A DNA stretch of 21,168 bases from Candidatus Saccharimonadia bacterium (GCA_023257055.1 JALRDG010000142.1:1-21168), one strand, 5' to 3'; shown: positions 12,583 to 18,579, numbered from the stretch's first letter. Made by a program: numbers and translations. The notes: a model not told the origin generated them from the letters alone.

Positions 12583-12999
12583 ATGAATATTTATCTTGAT
12601 ATCGATGGAGTACTTCTGGATAATGAATCAAACGCAGCTGATTACGCTGACGAGTTCCTGAAGGCGGTTATCGAAAAGCACCCCGAATCTACCTATTGGC
12701 TAACACCCCACAACCGGAAGGGTGAAAATCATGCCAAAGAAGTGCTCATCCCTCACCTAAATCCCGAAACCATTAACCTATTAGATAAAGTGAAGTCGTC
12801 AGAATGGAAAGACCTCAAGACTGATGCTATAGATTTTAACCAAGACTTTTTGTGGTTCGATGACGACCTTTGGCCTAACGAATTGAGTATACTCGAGAGA
12901 CACGAAGCCCTGCAGAACTTCATGATAGTAGACCTACAAAAAGATCCTAATACGCTAAAGAAATTAGCCGAAGTGATCGAAAAAGCTAAACATATTTAA
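12583..12999 (+). CDS. HAD-superfamily-like hydrolase, 138 aa
   Basis: The N-terminus NIYLDIDGVLLDNE has the HAD nucleophile motif DxDG (Asp6, Asp8). A later FLWFDDDLWPNE could be the acidic motif IV, and Lys residues in SSEWKDLKTD could supply motif III. HAD phosphatases act on phosphorylated small molecules or proteins; the substrate is unknown. There is little room for a cap domain (138 residues), so it may be a minimal C0-type enzyme. No Shine-Dalgarno is visible before the ATG. Its 3' end overlaps that of the convergent PLD pseudogene by 14 bases. Confidence 0.72.
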   Translation: MNIYLDIDGVLLDNESNAADYADEFLKAVIEKHPESTYWLTPHNRKGENHAKEVLIPHLNPETINLLDKVKSSEWKDLKTDAIDFNQDFLWFDDDLWPNELSILERHEALQNFMIVDLQKDPNTLKKLAEVIEKAKHI

Positions 13000-13545
13000 A
13001 CGCTCCAACAAAGCTTGCCATTTGCCTCACAAGTTCCGATGATGCACTGTGACGTATAATCTCGCAGCTACCGTTTTGAGACAGTATGCTTACGCTGCCC
13101 TGCCATAGCGTATCGTCTATAATCGCTAACTTGCGCTGATGCTTGACGGTGTATAGCACTCTCATGCCTAGTGCTTGCATCACAGCAACATCATCGTAGA
13201 CCTGATCGGCATATATTCCATCATACTCCTCTGGGTGTCTAGTGTTTACTATCACCGGTACACCCCTCTCGCGCAGGGTAGACAGTATTGGCAATATCTC
13301 GTCTATACGTTTTTTTCGTTATGAAAGGACTCTCGATTTATACACAGCGCGTGGCATATTGTAGATTTTTCGTGAACGCTTTGTAGAGTGGCGTGTTAAC
13401 GTAAAGGTTAGATACGCAGATTGCCTGAACGTCAGTTGTGCGAGAGGGTAACTTAAACATCGTCAGTCTCCTCATCTTCATCGTCGTCTTTAACAACAAT
13501 GTCCATCTCGTCTAGCCCTATAAGAGTTCTATAATCGTTCTTCAT
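12986..13545 (-). pseudogene. Broken PLD-type phosphodiesterase domain gene
   Basis: The last 100 residues resemble the PLD-like domain found at the end of some helicase/AAA proteins: VKHQRKLAIIDDTLWQGSVS (the HxKxxxxD...GS motif), then CEIIRHSASSELV. Upstream pieces are in other frames. A run of seven A residues near 13310 shifts the frame: with six As, IESPFITKK joins RIDEILPILSTLRERGVPV. A TAA stop directly precedes IESPF, where the family has a Val. Before that, VNTPLYKAFTKNLQYATRCV continues the domain start, and 13453-13545 encodes a 30-residue acidic ORF (MKNDYRTLIGLDEMDIVV...). The gene is therefore split by at least one frameshift and one stop. The A-run lesion could be a sequencing error; the stop could not be repaired by it. 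Confidence 0.62.
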
Positions 13546-13596
13546 CCCCAGCCAAGTGCTTATTTTTAAAATAGATCTCTTCGGAGGTCTATTTTA
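13542..13596 (+). repeat. Array repeat 1
   Basis: CCCCAGCCAAGTGCTTAT..., then a hairpin at 13568-13595 with 12 base pairs (one G-U) and a C(UUCG)G loop. The upstream CTTCCTGAA block is missing. The minus-strand PLD remnant starts inside it. Confidence 0.75.
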
Positions 13597-13598
13597 TT

Positions 13599-13607
13599 TG
13601 GTATGAT
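13599..13607 (+). promoter_or_regulatory. Extended -10 promoter of cassette 1
   Basis: TGG-TATGAT, six bases before the ATG at 13614. Confidence 0.65.
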
Positions 13608-13613
13608 TATTGC

Positions 13614-13802
13614 ATGACAAGAAGCCGAATGACAAATGAACTGTATAAACAATCAAAGTCGACCATCATTATATTATGCATTCTAGTCTTTGTATTATTA
13701 CTGCCATTATGTATTGGACTTGCACTTTGGGCTAATGGCGTACTGCTTAATAATTTGTTTGATAACCTTATCCAATATATCTTCCTGAAATTCATCCAAT
13801 AA
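13614..13802 (+). CDS. Cassette 1: small single-TM protein, 62 aa
   Basis: Unrecognised. A basic start (MTRSRMTNELYKQSKSTI) is followed by one membrane helix (IILCILVFVLLLPLCIGLAL) and a short tail with LLNNLFDNLIQYIFLKFIQ. Positive residues before the helix predict a cytoplasmic N-terminus. The promoter predicts a leaderless mRNA. The last codons and TAA run into array repeat 2, so the repeat contributes the C-terminus (FLKFIQ). An antisense ORF of the same size is a shadow. Confidence 0.65.
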   Translation: MTRSRMTNELYKQSKSTIIILCILVFVLLLPLCIGLALWANGVLLNNLFDNLIQYIFLKFIQ

Positions 13803-13855
13803 GCCCAGCCATAGAGCTTATGTTTAGAAATAGATCTCTTCGGAGGTCTATTTTG
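13781..13855 (+). repeat. Array repeat 2
   Basis: CTTCCTGAAATTCATCCA, AGCCCAGCCATAGAGCTTATG, then hairpin 13828-13855 with UUCG loop. Confidence 0.8.
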
Positions 13856-13857
13856 TT

Positions 13858-13866
13858 TGGTATTAT
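13858..13866 (+). promoter_or_regulatory. Extended -10 promoter of cassette 2
   Basis: TGG-TATTAT, six bases before the ATG at 13873. Confidence 0.68.
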
Positions 13867-13872
13867 TAACAC

Positions 13873-14322
13873 ATGATTAGTAATACATTTTCTGAAGCAA
13901 TCCTATCTGCGCAGTACTATTTCATCAACAAAGACAACATCCATCCGGATGAGATCATCAAACTGCGCGAGTCAGTTGGTTGGACAGGCGACACGCCTGA
14001 GCGATGGAGGGAGTGTATCGTACAATCTTTGGCGGTCGTTGGTGTCCGTAATACCGAGCAAGAATTAGTCGGAATGGCCTGTTTAACGGGTAGTGTTCGA
14101 CATGCTGTACTGTGCGACCTGGCGGTTGATCCGTCTCATCAGCGCAAGGGGATAGGAGCTGCGATTATGTCGGAGCTATACAAAGCGATTAATGATATTG
14201 GTATTAGTTATGTTTACGCTGAGCTTGCTTCTACAAATCCTTTTCGAGAATCGATGATACAATCAGGCTTTAAGAACACCGGTGACAGTTTGTTCATAGA
14301 GACGGAGACTCATGTAGCTTAA
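13873..14322 (+). CDS. Cassette 2: GNAT-family N-acetyltransferase, 149 aa
   Basis: GNAT fold enzyme that transfers acetyl from acetyl-CoA to an unknown amine. Motif A is clear: VLCDLAVDPSHQRKGIGAAI contains the QRKGIG pyrophosphate-binding loop (Q/RxxGxG/A). ISYVYAELASTNPFRESMIQ and SGFKNTGD follow, as in the family's C-terminal half. The N-terminal 45 residues include LRESVGWTGDTPERW, similar to other small GNATs. It appears leaderless: extended -10 six bases before the ATG, no Shine-Dalgarno. It sits between array repeats 2 and 3 as the whole content of its cassette. Confidence 0.88.
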   Translation: MISNTFSEAILSAQYYFINKDNIHPDEIIKLRESVGWTGDTPERWRECIVQSLAVVGVRNTEQELVGMACLTGSVRHAVLCDLAVDPSHQRKGIGAAIMSELYKAINDIGISYVYAELASTNPFRESMIQSGFKNTGDSLFIETETHVA

Positions 14323-14348
14323 GTTTTGACAGCTGCTTTCGCGCTGAT

Positions 14349-14422
14349 TCTTCCTGAAGCACATCCACTAGTCCCAGCCATAGAGCTTACGTTTAGGATA
14401 GATCTCTTCGAGGTCTATTTTA
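14349..14422 (+). repeat. Array repeat 3
   Basis: CTTCCTGAAGCACATCCACT, AGTCCCAGCCATAGAGCTTAC, then an imperfect copy of the AGATCTC hairpin missing one G (TTCG-AGGTCT), T-rich end. Confidence 0.78.
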
Positions 14423-14520
14423 TTAATATGGGTTCGTTAATAAACGACTAGCAGGGACGTCAATATAACCAGCCGTGCTAAAGTATTAAGAGTTAAAGTA
14501 GAATTAATAGGAGAAGATTT

Positions 14521-14625
14521 ATGATAGGAACTGACACGTATCTTACAATCATAGCTGCCTTTACGATAGGATTCATTCTTGGGCTTATTGTACTTAAGGT
14601 GCTACTGGCTGTTAATAAGAAATAA
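14521..14625 (+). CDS. Cassette 3: 34-aa single-TM peptide
   Basis: A 34-residue hydrophobic peptide: MIGTDTYLTIIAAFTIGFIL then GLIVLKVLLAVNKK. It is one membrane helix with a basic end. AGGAG lies seven to eight bases before the ATG, so unlike other cassettes it has a normal leader. It is clearly related to the 34-aa peptide of cassette 7 (15873-15977): same length, shared IGFILG and VLKV at the same positions. This conservation is the main reason to believe it is translated. Possible roles are a membrane toxin, a small regulator or a structural subunit; none is shown. Confidence 0.68.
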   Translation: MIGTDTYLTIIAAFTIGFILGLIVLKVLLAVNKK

Positions 14626-14692
14626 CTTTCTGGTGTGTTTATCTAAGGCTTTTATGATGAATAGCCATAGGCGGTAGTATAGGGCTGTGTGG

Positions 14693-14762
14693 ATTCTTCC
14701 TGAAACACGTCCACTAGCCCCAGCCAAGAAAAAAGACGGAGCATCCACTCCGTCTTTTTTCT
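14693..14762 (+). repeat. Array repeat 4 with a substituted terminator
   Basis: ATTCTTCCTGAAACACGTCC, then ACTAGCCCCAGCCA as in other copies, but after CCA the hairpin is a different one: AAAAAAGACGGAG (14729-14741) paired with CTCCGTCTTTTTT (14748-14760), a perfect 13-base stem. Confidence 0.8.
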
Positions 14763-14902
14763 TTGTCATGGTTGTGATTTGAATTTCCGAATTAGTTTTG
14801 CAGTGCAAAGCGTTCGGGCGGTTCGGCGTAGTGCAGTGCCGAAAACAAAGCAGCGTTAGCTATTTTGTTTTCAAATAAGCGGAGGAGCGACTTATTGCGA
14901 TA
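14763..14902. other. Gene-less cassette with overlapping hairpins
   Basis: No ORF is supported. TTCGGC/GCCGAA (14822-14827, 14838-14843) and GAAAACAAA/TTTGTTTTC (14841-14849, 14864-14872) share three bases, so only one can form at a time. A GGAGG/CCTCC pair follows into repeat 5. Confidence 0.45.
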
Positions 14903-14960
14903 TCCCTCCACTCCAGTCATAGAGAGTGTGTTAGAAATAGACTTCTTCGGAGTCTTATTT
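14903..14960 (+). repeat. Array repeat 5 (diverged)
   Basis: TCCCTCCACTCCAGTCATAG, then AGAGTGTGTTAGAAATAG and a hairpin ACTTC-UUCG-GAGT with imperfect lower stem. The order of parts matches the other copies. Confidence 0.68.
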
Positions 14961-14968
14961 GATATAAT
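14960..14968 (+). promoter_or_regulatory. Extended -10 promoter of cassette 5
   Basis: TGA-TATAAT, six bases before the ATG at 14975. Confidence 0.72.
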
Positions 14969-14974
14969 TTACAC

Positions 14975-15286
14975 ATGACAAATCACTACGGAGACGACAC
15001 TCAAAACAGCAAACACCGTAAGATACTCATTGGCATATTAACATTCATCTTAATCTACACAGCTTCAATCTTCATTCCCATAGTTGGTGGCTATACAGCA
15101 TACCCAGTCGCAGTTATTAAATGTGGCAATCTACCAGTAATAACGAACGACTTTATGGCAAGTTATACTTATAGCGAACCCGGAATGACAACCTACAGCG
15201 GACCCAACTGGCTGAGCACACATAAAAACTACGTATGTAGCGCGAAGGACGCCGAAGCGGAGGGGTATCGCAAAGCTTTTTTCTAA
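14975..15286 (+). CDS. Cassette 5: membrane-anchored hypothetical protein, 103 aa
   Basis: Unrecognised. A polar N-terminus (MTNHYGDDTQNSKHRK) precedes one membrane helix (ILIGILTFILIYTASIFIPI). The C-terminal 60 residues hold two cysteines (IKCGNLPV and NYVCSAKDAEAEGYRK) that could form a disulfide outside the cell. The predicted topology is N-in with an extracytoplasmic C-terminal domain. Leaderless: the extended -10 is six bases before the ATG. The strongly AT-rich codon use fits the array, not the GC-rich operon. Confidence 0.7.
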   Translation: MTNHYGDDTQNSKHRKILIGILTFILIYTASIFIPIVGGYTAYPVAVIKCGNLPVITNDFMASYTYSEPGMTTYSGPNWLSTHKNYVCSAKDAEAEGYRKAFF

Positions 15287-15298
15287 AACCGGCACATA

Positions 15299-15350
15299 TC
15301 CAGCAGTGATTTAATGCTTAGAACAGACTTCGTTATGAAGTCTGTTTTTG
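15299..15350 (+). repeat. Array repeat 6 (diverged)
   Basis: TCCAGCAGTGATTTAATGCT, then a perfect 10-base stem AACAGACTTC/GAAGTCTGTT (15322-15346) and T run. Only the order of parts and a few bases match the core repeat. It acts as terminator for the 103-aa gene. Confidence 0.6.
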
Positions 15351-15396
15351 CTATAGCTATATAGACTCTATTGAAATTGATAATTATTCATACTAA

Positions 15397-15405
15397 TGGT
15401 AGTCT
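15397..15405 (+). promoter_or_regulatory. Extended -10 promoter of cassette 6
   Basis: TGG-TAGTCT, six bases before the ATG at 15412; weak hexamer but same spacing as its neighbours. Confidence 0.5.
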
Positions 15406-15411
15406 ATTACA

Positions 15412-15759
15412 ATGCACGATCTAAATAACGCAAAGCCAATACATAGAGAAGAAGACAACGAATTATTAGGATATATTCTTCACGATAACGATATTTGGTT
15501 GCCTTTAACTATATTTGGATACGCACTTGAGAGCTGTGTCAGTGAGGCTGATGCCATTCGCGTGATAAGCAATAAAGGCTTAGAGTCACTAATGGACACA
15601 TGGCAGTATTTTGATACAGATCAAGAAGATTGGTATAATTGCACAATTATTGAAGCGAAGAAAAATGAAATTGCTGTACGTATTACAGACTATGGCCATC
15701 CTGACGCCCACCAAACAATTGTGATTAGTAATCCGTCCGACGATAACTTTCGCAAGTAA
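15412..15759 (+). CDS. Cassette 6: acidic hypothetical protein, 115 aa
   Basis: Unrecognised soluble protein, no membrane segment. It starts MHDLNNAKPIHREEDNELLG and has recognisable blocks GYILHDNDIWLPLTIFGYAL, LMDTWQYFDTDQEDWYNCTI and IAVRITDYGHPDAHQTIVIS, which read like a compact alpha/beta fold. It is acidic, with an aromatic-rich middle. Leaderless by promoter position. It fills the cassette between repeats 6 and 7. No catalytic motif can be named. Confidence 0.7.
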   Translation: MHDLNNAKPIHREEDNELLGYILHDNDIWLPLTIFGYALESCVSEADAIRVISNKGLESLMDTWQYFDTDQEDWYNCTIIEAKKNEIAVRITDYGHPDAHQTIVISNPSDDNFRK

Positions 15760-15779
15760 GCTTATTTTGAAATATTTCT

Positions 15780-15815
15780 GCTAGCCTCAGTTGTAAAAAG
15801 TATGTTTAAAATAAA
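15780..15815 (+). repeat. Array repeat 7 (remnant)
   Basis: CTGCTAGCCTCAGTTG and AGTATGTTTAAAATAAAC line up with the core repeat, but the AGATCTC hairpin is absent. Confidence 0.45.
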
Positions 15816-15856
15816 CCTGATTATGGACTATCGTTAGTTATATGATGTTCAGAAGA

Positions 15857-15865
15857 TGGTATGAT
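15857..15865 (+). promoter_or_regulatory. Extended -10 promoter of cassette 7
   Basis: TGG-TATGAT, seven bases before the ATG at 15873. Confidence 0.66.
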
Positions 15866-15872
15866 AATAAAC

Positions 15873-15977
15873 ATGAAAAAAGATAAAACCCTTACAATAG
15901 TTTTCGTCGCGTTAATAATAGGATTCATCTTAGGAATGTTGGTTCTTAAGGTTGGAATGGGGATTCTAGCACTTTAA
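15873..15977 (+). CDS. Cassette 7: 34-aa single-TM peptide, paralogue of cassette 3
   Basis: MKKDKTLTIVFVALIIGFIL followed by GMLVLKVGMGILAL: a two-Lys start, then one membrane helix. It has the same length as the cassette 3 peptide, with IGFILG and VLKV conserved at identical positions and diverged ends. Unlike cassette 3 it is leaderless. Purifying selection on the helix core across two cassettes suggests a real, membrane-acting peptide of unknown function. Confidence 0.68.
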   Translation: MKKDKTLTIVFVALIIGFILGMLVLKVGMGILAL

Positions 15978-15999
15978 TTGATGTAGTATTGATTGCTGT

Positions 16000-16075
16000 T
16001 CTTCCTGAAACGCGTCCACTAGCCCCAGCCATGGAACTTATGTTTAAAATAGATCTCTTCGGAGGTCTATTTTTG
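16000..16075 (+). repeat. Array repeat 8
   Basis: TCTTCCTGAAACGCGTCCAC, TAGCCCCAGCCATGGAACTT, ATGTTTAAAAT, then hairpin 16046-16073 with UUCG loop and T run. Very close to repeats 2 and 9. Confidence 0.82.
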
Positions 16076-16082
16076 TTACAAT
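16074..16082 (+). promoter_or_regulatory. Extended -10 promoter of cassette 8
   Basis: TGT-TACAAT, six bases before the ATG at 16089, overlapping the end of the repeat 8 T tract. Confidence 0.62.
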
Positions 16083-16088
16083 GCTAGT

Positions 16089-16414
16089 ATGTTCTATAAA
16101 CATCACACTAAAACGATCTTTACTAATAAAGCATTACTGTCCCTCTTTATTGTTCAGATATTCTTTGGATTTGTAAAAACCATCTCTTCGCCCGCATTCG
16201 ATACACTGTACGCCCGGCACCTCGACAAAAGCTCGGCTGGCCAAGAATATGGAATATGGGAAGCGAGCTTTTTTGTACCGCCGGGATTGGATCTGTTCTA
16301 GGAGGATTGATAGTCACTCAATTTGGTTTCGACGGCGTATTTGTCGCTATGTCCGTCCTTGCATTCATGGCTGCGGTTTATATTGCTACTCTCAATAAAG
16401 AGGTCTTGGCGTAG
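16089..16414 (+). pseudogene. Cassette 8: frameshifted C-terminal fragment of an MFS transporter
   Basis: The first frame encodes MFYKHHTKTIFTNKALLSLF, a membrane helix (IVQIFFGFVKTISSPAFDTL) and DKSSAGQEYGIWEASFF, then runs to a stop at 16301. Adding one T to the T6 run near 16271 restores AGIGSVLGGLIVTQFGF and a last helix (VFVAMSVLAFMAAVYIATL) to a TAG at 16412. This is the end of a major-facilitator protein (normally about 400 residues, 12 helices); only about 108 residues remain. It is a truncated, frameshifted passenger. The T-run lesion may be a sequencing error, but the truncation is real. Confidence 0.68.
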
Positions 16415-16416
16415 AT

Positions 16417-16489
16417 TACTTCTGAAGTACGTTCTCACGTCCAGTCATAGAACTTATGTTTAAAATAGATCTCTTCGGAGGTCTATTTT
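16417..16489 (+). repeat. Array repeat 9 (last copy)
   Basis: ACTTCTGAAGTACGTTCTCA, CGTCCAGTCATAGAACTTATG, TTTAAAATA, hairpin 16463-16489 with UUCG loop. No plus-strand gene follows; the next gene is on the other strand and would be terminated by the same hairpin. Confidence 0.8.
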
Positions 16490-16514
16490 AGGTTAAAGTT
16501 TCAATCGACTGTAA

Positions 16515-16946
16515 TTAAAGTTGAGCTTCAAACCAAACCATTTTTTTACATTTATCAAAATTATACTTTTTCAGTAAGTTGTGTATCTTAATGTTCTCCA
16601 CTTGCGTCAAGGCGTATACGTAAGTAACGCCCATTTCGCGCATCTTTTCAAGCGTTAACTCGACTAGCTGTGAGCCAATGCCTCTACCTCGGGCTGACTC
16701 ATCAACGACCAAATCTGATAAATATCCCACTTTTGATGGCAGATGAATGTTGGTAATTTGAAATCCTACAACCTCACCGCCTTCTTCTGCGACGAGCATC
16801 ACATCCTGATGAGCCTTAACCCATCCGACAAGTCTTTCTGTACTCCAAAATGGTGAGTTTTCCTCAGTTACGGAGAGCTCGGGACTATTGTTGCCAATTT
16901 CGCGAACAGCCGGGATGTCATCGATTGTCATGTTGCGTATTTTCAT
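16515..16946 (-). CDS. GNAT-family N-acetyltransferase, 143 aa
   Basis: Acetyl-CoA-dependent N-acetyltransferase of unknown substrate. The acetyl-CoA loop is in LSDLVVDESARGRGIGSQLV (R-GRGIG), followed by EKMREMGVTYVYALTQVENI and a C-terminal NLLKKYNFDKCKK. The start MKIRNMTIDDIPAVREIG is typical of RimI-like GNATs. Leaderless: TGA-TATGAT lies six bases before the ATG on the minus strand. It faces the cassette array and shares repeat 9 as terminator. It resembles the cassette 2 enzyme only at the general GNAT level. Confidence 0.88.
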   Translation of the reverse strand: MKIRNMTIDDIPAVREIGNNSPELSVTEENSPFWSTERLVGWVKAHQDVMLVAEEGGEVVGFQITNIHLPSKVGYLSDLVVDESARGRGIGSQLVELTLEKMREMGVTYVYALTQVENIKIHNLLKKYNFDKCKKMVWFEAQL

Positions 16947-16952
16947 ATTCGT

Positions 16953-16961
16953 ATCATATCA
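16953..16961 (-). promoter_or_regulatory. Extended -10 promoter of the minus-strand GNAT
   Basis: TGA-TATGAT on the minus strand, six bases from the ATG. Confidence 0.7.
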
Positions 16962-17100
16962 AAATTGATACTTGAGCTGTATCCTATTGTCCGCTTTGGA
17001 GGTAGGTTCGGGTGCGTGTCTATTTCTCCTTGTTGGTTAGGGAATCGCCCTTTCCGCACCGCATGCCCGTGGTGTATGTATAGCTCATATTTATGGAAGT

Positions 17101-17168
17101 AAAAAGACGGTATAGCAAGCTTGTATGTAAAATGCATGTGCACTTTAATCAGCTTGCTATACCGTCTT
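17101..17168 (-). terminator. Long-stem terminator of the exonuclease-like gene
   Basis: AAGACGGTATAGCAAGCT (17104-17121) and its exact complement at 17151-17168 form an 18-base stem, with T residues beyond on the minus strand. Confidence 0.88.
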
Positions 17169-17180
17169 GGTTGCGATGAG

Positions 17181-17699
17181 CTACTTCGAACTCATGAGGT
17201 GCCGGTAGATGACGTCGGCAACATAGGCATCATATAGTGGATGATGACCCGTACCGTTAAATTCGACGATGAGGTTATGATTCCTCATGTAGTCGCTATC
17301 ACTTGTGGCGTGAAATCCTAGCGTGTCAAGAGCTGTAGAAAGGTCGGTAAGGGGAAACGGTCCTTCGAACCACCGGTCTACATCGGATGAGAAGATATCG
17401 CTCAGTACTCTTGTCTCGACGGGCCACGGAATGAATGTAAGTGTCTTTGCATCTTTTGAATGACGACGTAAAAACACATAAAAATCATCCAACATGCTTT
17501 CGTATGATGTGTGTGTCTCTTGCATGTCGTCCAGCGCAGGTAAGACATTTTCAAGTACCCATAAGTCAACTGGACCATCTATAGGACAGCGTGCAGTAAA
17601 CTCCGTCACTGTTCCATAATCGTTTGTCAGAATTGCCCCGATGGCAAAACCTTGACCGTGCAGTCCGTTGCTTTCGACATCGAACGAAAGGATATCCAT
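17181..17699 (-). CDS. DEDD-type 3'-5' exonuclease-like protein, 172 aa
   Basis: RNase H-fold nuclease of the DnaQ type. The first motif is ILSFDVESNGLHGQGFAIGA (Asp7, Glu9: the DxE metal pair). The last is GHHPLYDAYVADVIYRHLM, with His and Asp spaced as in the DEDDh class. In between, WVLENVLPALDDMQETHTSY and TFIPWPVETRVLSD may supply the second acidic motif, but I cannot place it with certainty. GAGGTG lies about four bases before the ATG. Substrate (RNA or DNA 3' ends) is unknown. A long-stem terminator follows. Confidence 0.78.
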   Translation of the reverse strand: MDILSFDVESNGLHGQGFAIGAILTNDYGTVTEFTARCPIDGPVDLWVLENVLPALDDMQETHTSYESMLDDFYVFLRRHSKDAKTLTFIPWPVETRVLSDIFSSDVDRWFEGPFPLTDLSTALDTLGFHATSDSDYMRNHNLIVEFNGTGHHPLYDAYVADVIYRHLMSSK

Positions 17700-17835
17700 A
17701 ATGACACCTCAACTATTGTTGTGTATTGCATGTACGTTGCAGGAAGCCCGGCAATTAAAAACGACAATACCATATTTGCTGACATATTTCAATCAACGTG
17801 CTTGGATGTTCTGGGTATTGATCGGGTCTGCCGCG

Positions 17836-18444
17836 TTACTTTAATACGCCCGCTTTAACGAGCGCATCGTAGTGTCCCGTGCTTTCAGCTTTGAGATACG
17901 CGGCGACTTTACCGAGCACGACGCGATCGGTAGTGAGGTCGAATTTTTTTGCAAATTCAATAATGCGACGCTCGGCTTCGTCTGCTTCCGATTCGTCGTT
18001 TACGAGCAATTCAATCTCGGCGACCGCATATTCAAAATGTGAATCGAGGTACGTTGCTGTATCGATATCAATATGAAAGCCTTGTTTTTCATAGCTTGTT
18101 CGGTTCGTGAGGCATGTCATGAAGCGCTTAATACCGGCAATTGAGAGGGTCGAGTTAAAATCACCAGTGCTATTCAGATCCAGCTCTTGGCAAATTTCTT
18201 CGACGGTTGTTAGTTCGTGATAGCGGTTGGTTGCGGAGTTTAGTTCGCTTATTGATCGTAACGGCGCCTTTAGTTCATACGCACCGTCTCGTAGGCGAAA
18301 CCAGTAATCTTGAGTGGTCAGCTGGTAATCATCGGTGTCGAGGTAAGAGTCTTCGACCGTCTTTTGGCCAAGTTCGCGCGAGCCATCAAGGAGAGCTTGT
18401 TGCTGTGCGTCAGTGAGGAGGAATTTCTTTTCAATTTCAATCAT
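17836..18444 (-). CDS. CYTH-domain protein (triphosphate tunnel enzyme family)
   Basis: CYTH proteins bind organic or inorganic triphosphates in a beta-barrel tunnel; members include class IV adenylate cyclase, thiamine triphosphatase and tripolyphosphatase. The signature ExExK is at the start (MIEIEKKFLL). The barrel continues with DSYLDTDDYQLTTQDYWFRL, YELKAPL and tunnel-type charged strands, and EYAVAEIELLVNDESEADEA, which holds the EIE metal-binding strand. It has 202 residues, normal for the family. An extended -10 (TGC-TATAGT) is nine bases before the ATG. The exact substrate cannot be told from sequence; thiamine triphosphatase-like is the best guess. Confidence 0.85.
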   Translation of the reverse strand: MIEIEKKFLLTDAQQQALLDGSRELGQKTVEDSYLDTDDYQLTTQDYWFRLRDGAYELKAPLRSISELNSATNRYHELTTVEEICQELDLNSTGDFNSTLSIAGIKRFMTCLTNRTSYEKQGFHIDIDTATYLDSHFEYAVAEIELLVNDESEADEAERRIIEFAKKFDLTTDRVVLGKVAAYLKAESTGHYDALVKAGVLK

Positions 18445-18579
18445 ACTGATTGCACTATAGCATGGATGGTTTTAGTGCGACAAAGCCTCTTTATGTCTCG
18501 TTGTCCAGGAAGTATATTGCGCGTCAACGCAACTTAGGGAATAATAGTCGAACAGTAAGGATGTATTAGGAGTTGAGCA

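Larger units (their letters stand above)
13542..16489 (+). repeat. Array of nine tRNA-end/terminator repeats separating single-gene cassettes
   Basis: The same composite element recurs in one orientation about every 210-570 bases. It consists of a CTTCCTGAA...TCCACTAGCCC block, CAGCCATAGAGCTTATG, a spacer TTTAAAATA, then AGATCTC-UUCG-GAGGTCT ending in T residues. Good copies start near 13781, 14349, 16000 and 16417; 13542 lacks the upstream block; 14693 has a different hairpin; 14903 and 15299 are diverged; the one near 15780 is barely recognisable. Between copies there is mostly one small gene. The tRNA-Gln 3' flank at 6640-6681 has the same order of parts. Confidence 0.8.

Noticed and set aside
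13542..16489. Classical integron cassette array
   Set aside because: No IntI integrase, attI or attC-type paired simple sites can be seen; the repeats end in UUCG-capped terminators and a tRNA-like CCA block instead.
13542..16489. CRISPR array
   Set aside because: Repeats are about 70 bases, variable, and spaced by 210-570 bases holding genes; no cas genes are present.
16990..17062. Possible tRNA between the GNAT and exonuclease genes
   Set aside because: GGTGCG/CGCACC arms can pair, but no D or anticodon arm and no proper T loop can be drawn.
16943..17143. Minus-strand 66-codon ORF upstream of the GNAT gene
   Set aside because: It covers the GNAT promoter and the loop of the exonuclease terminator, and has no start signal of its own.
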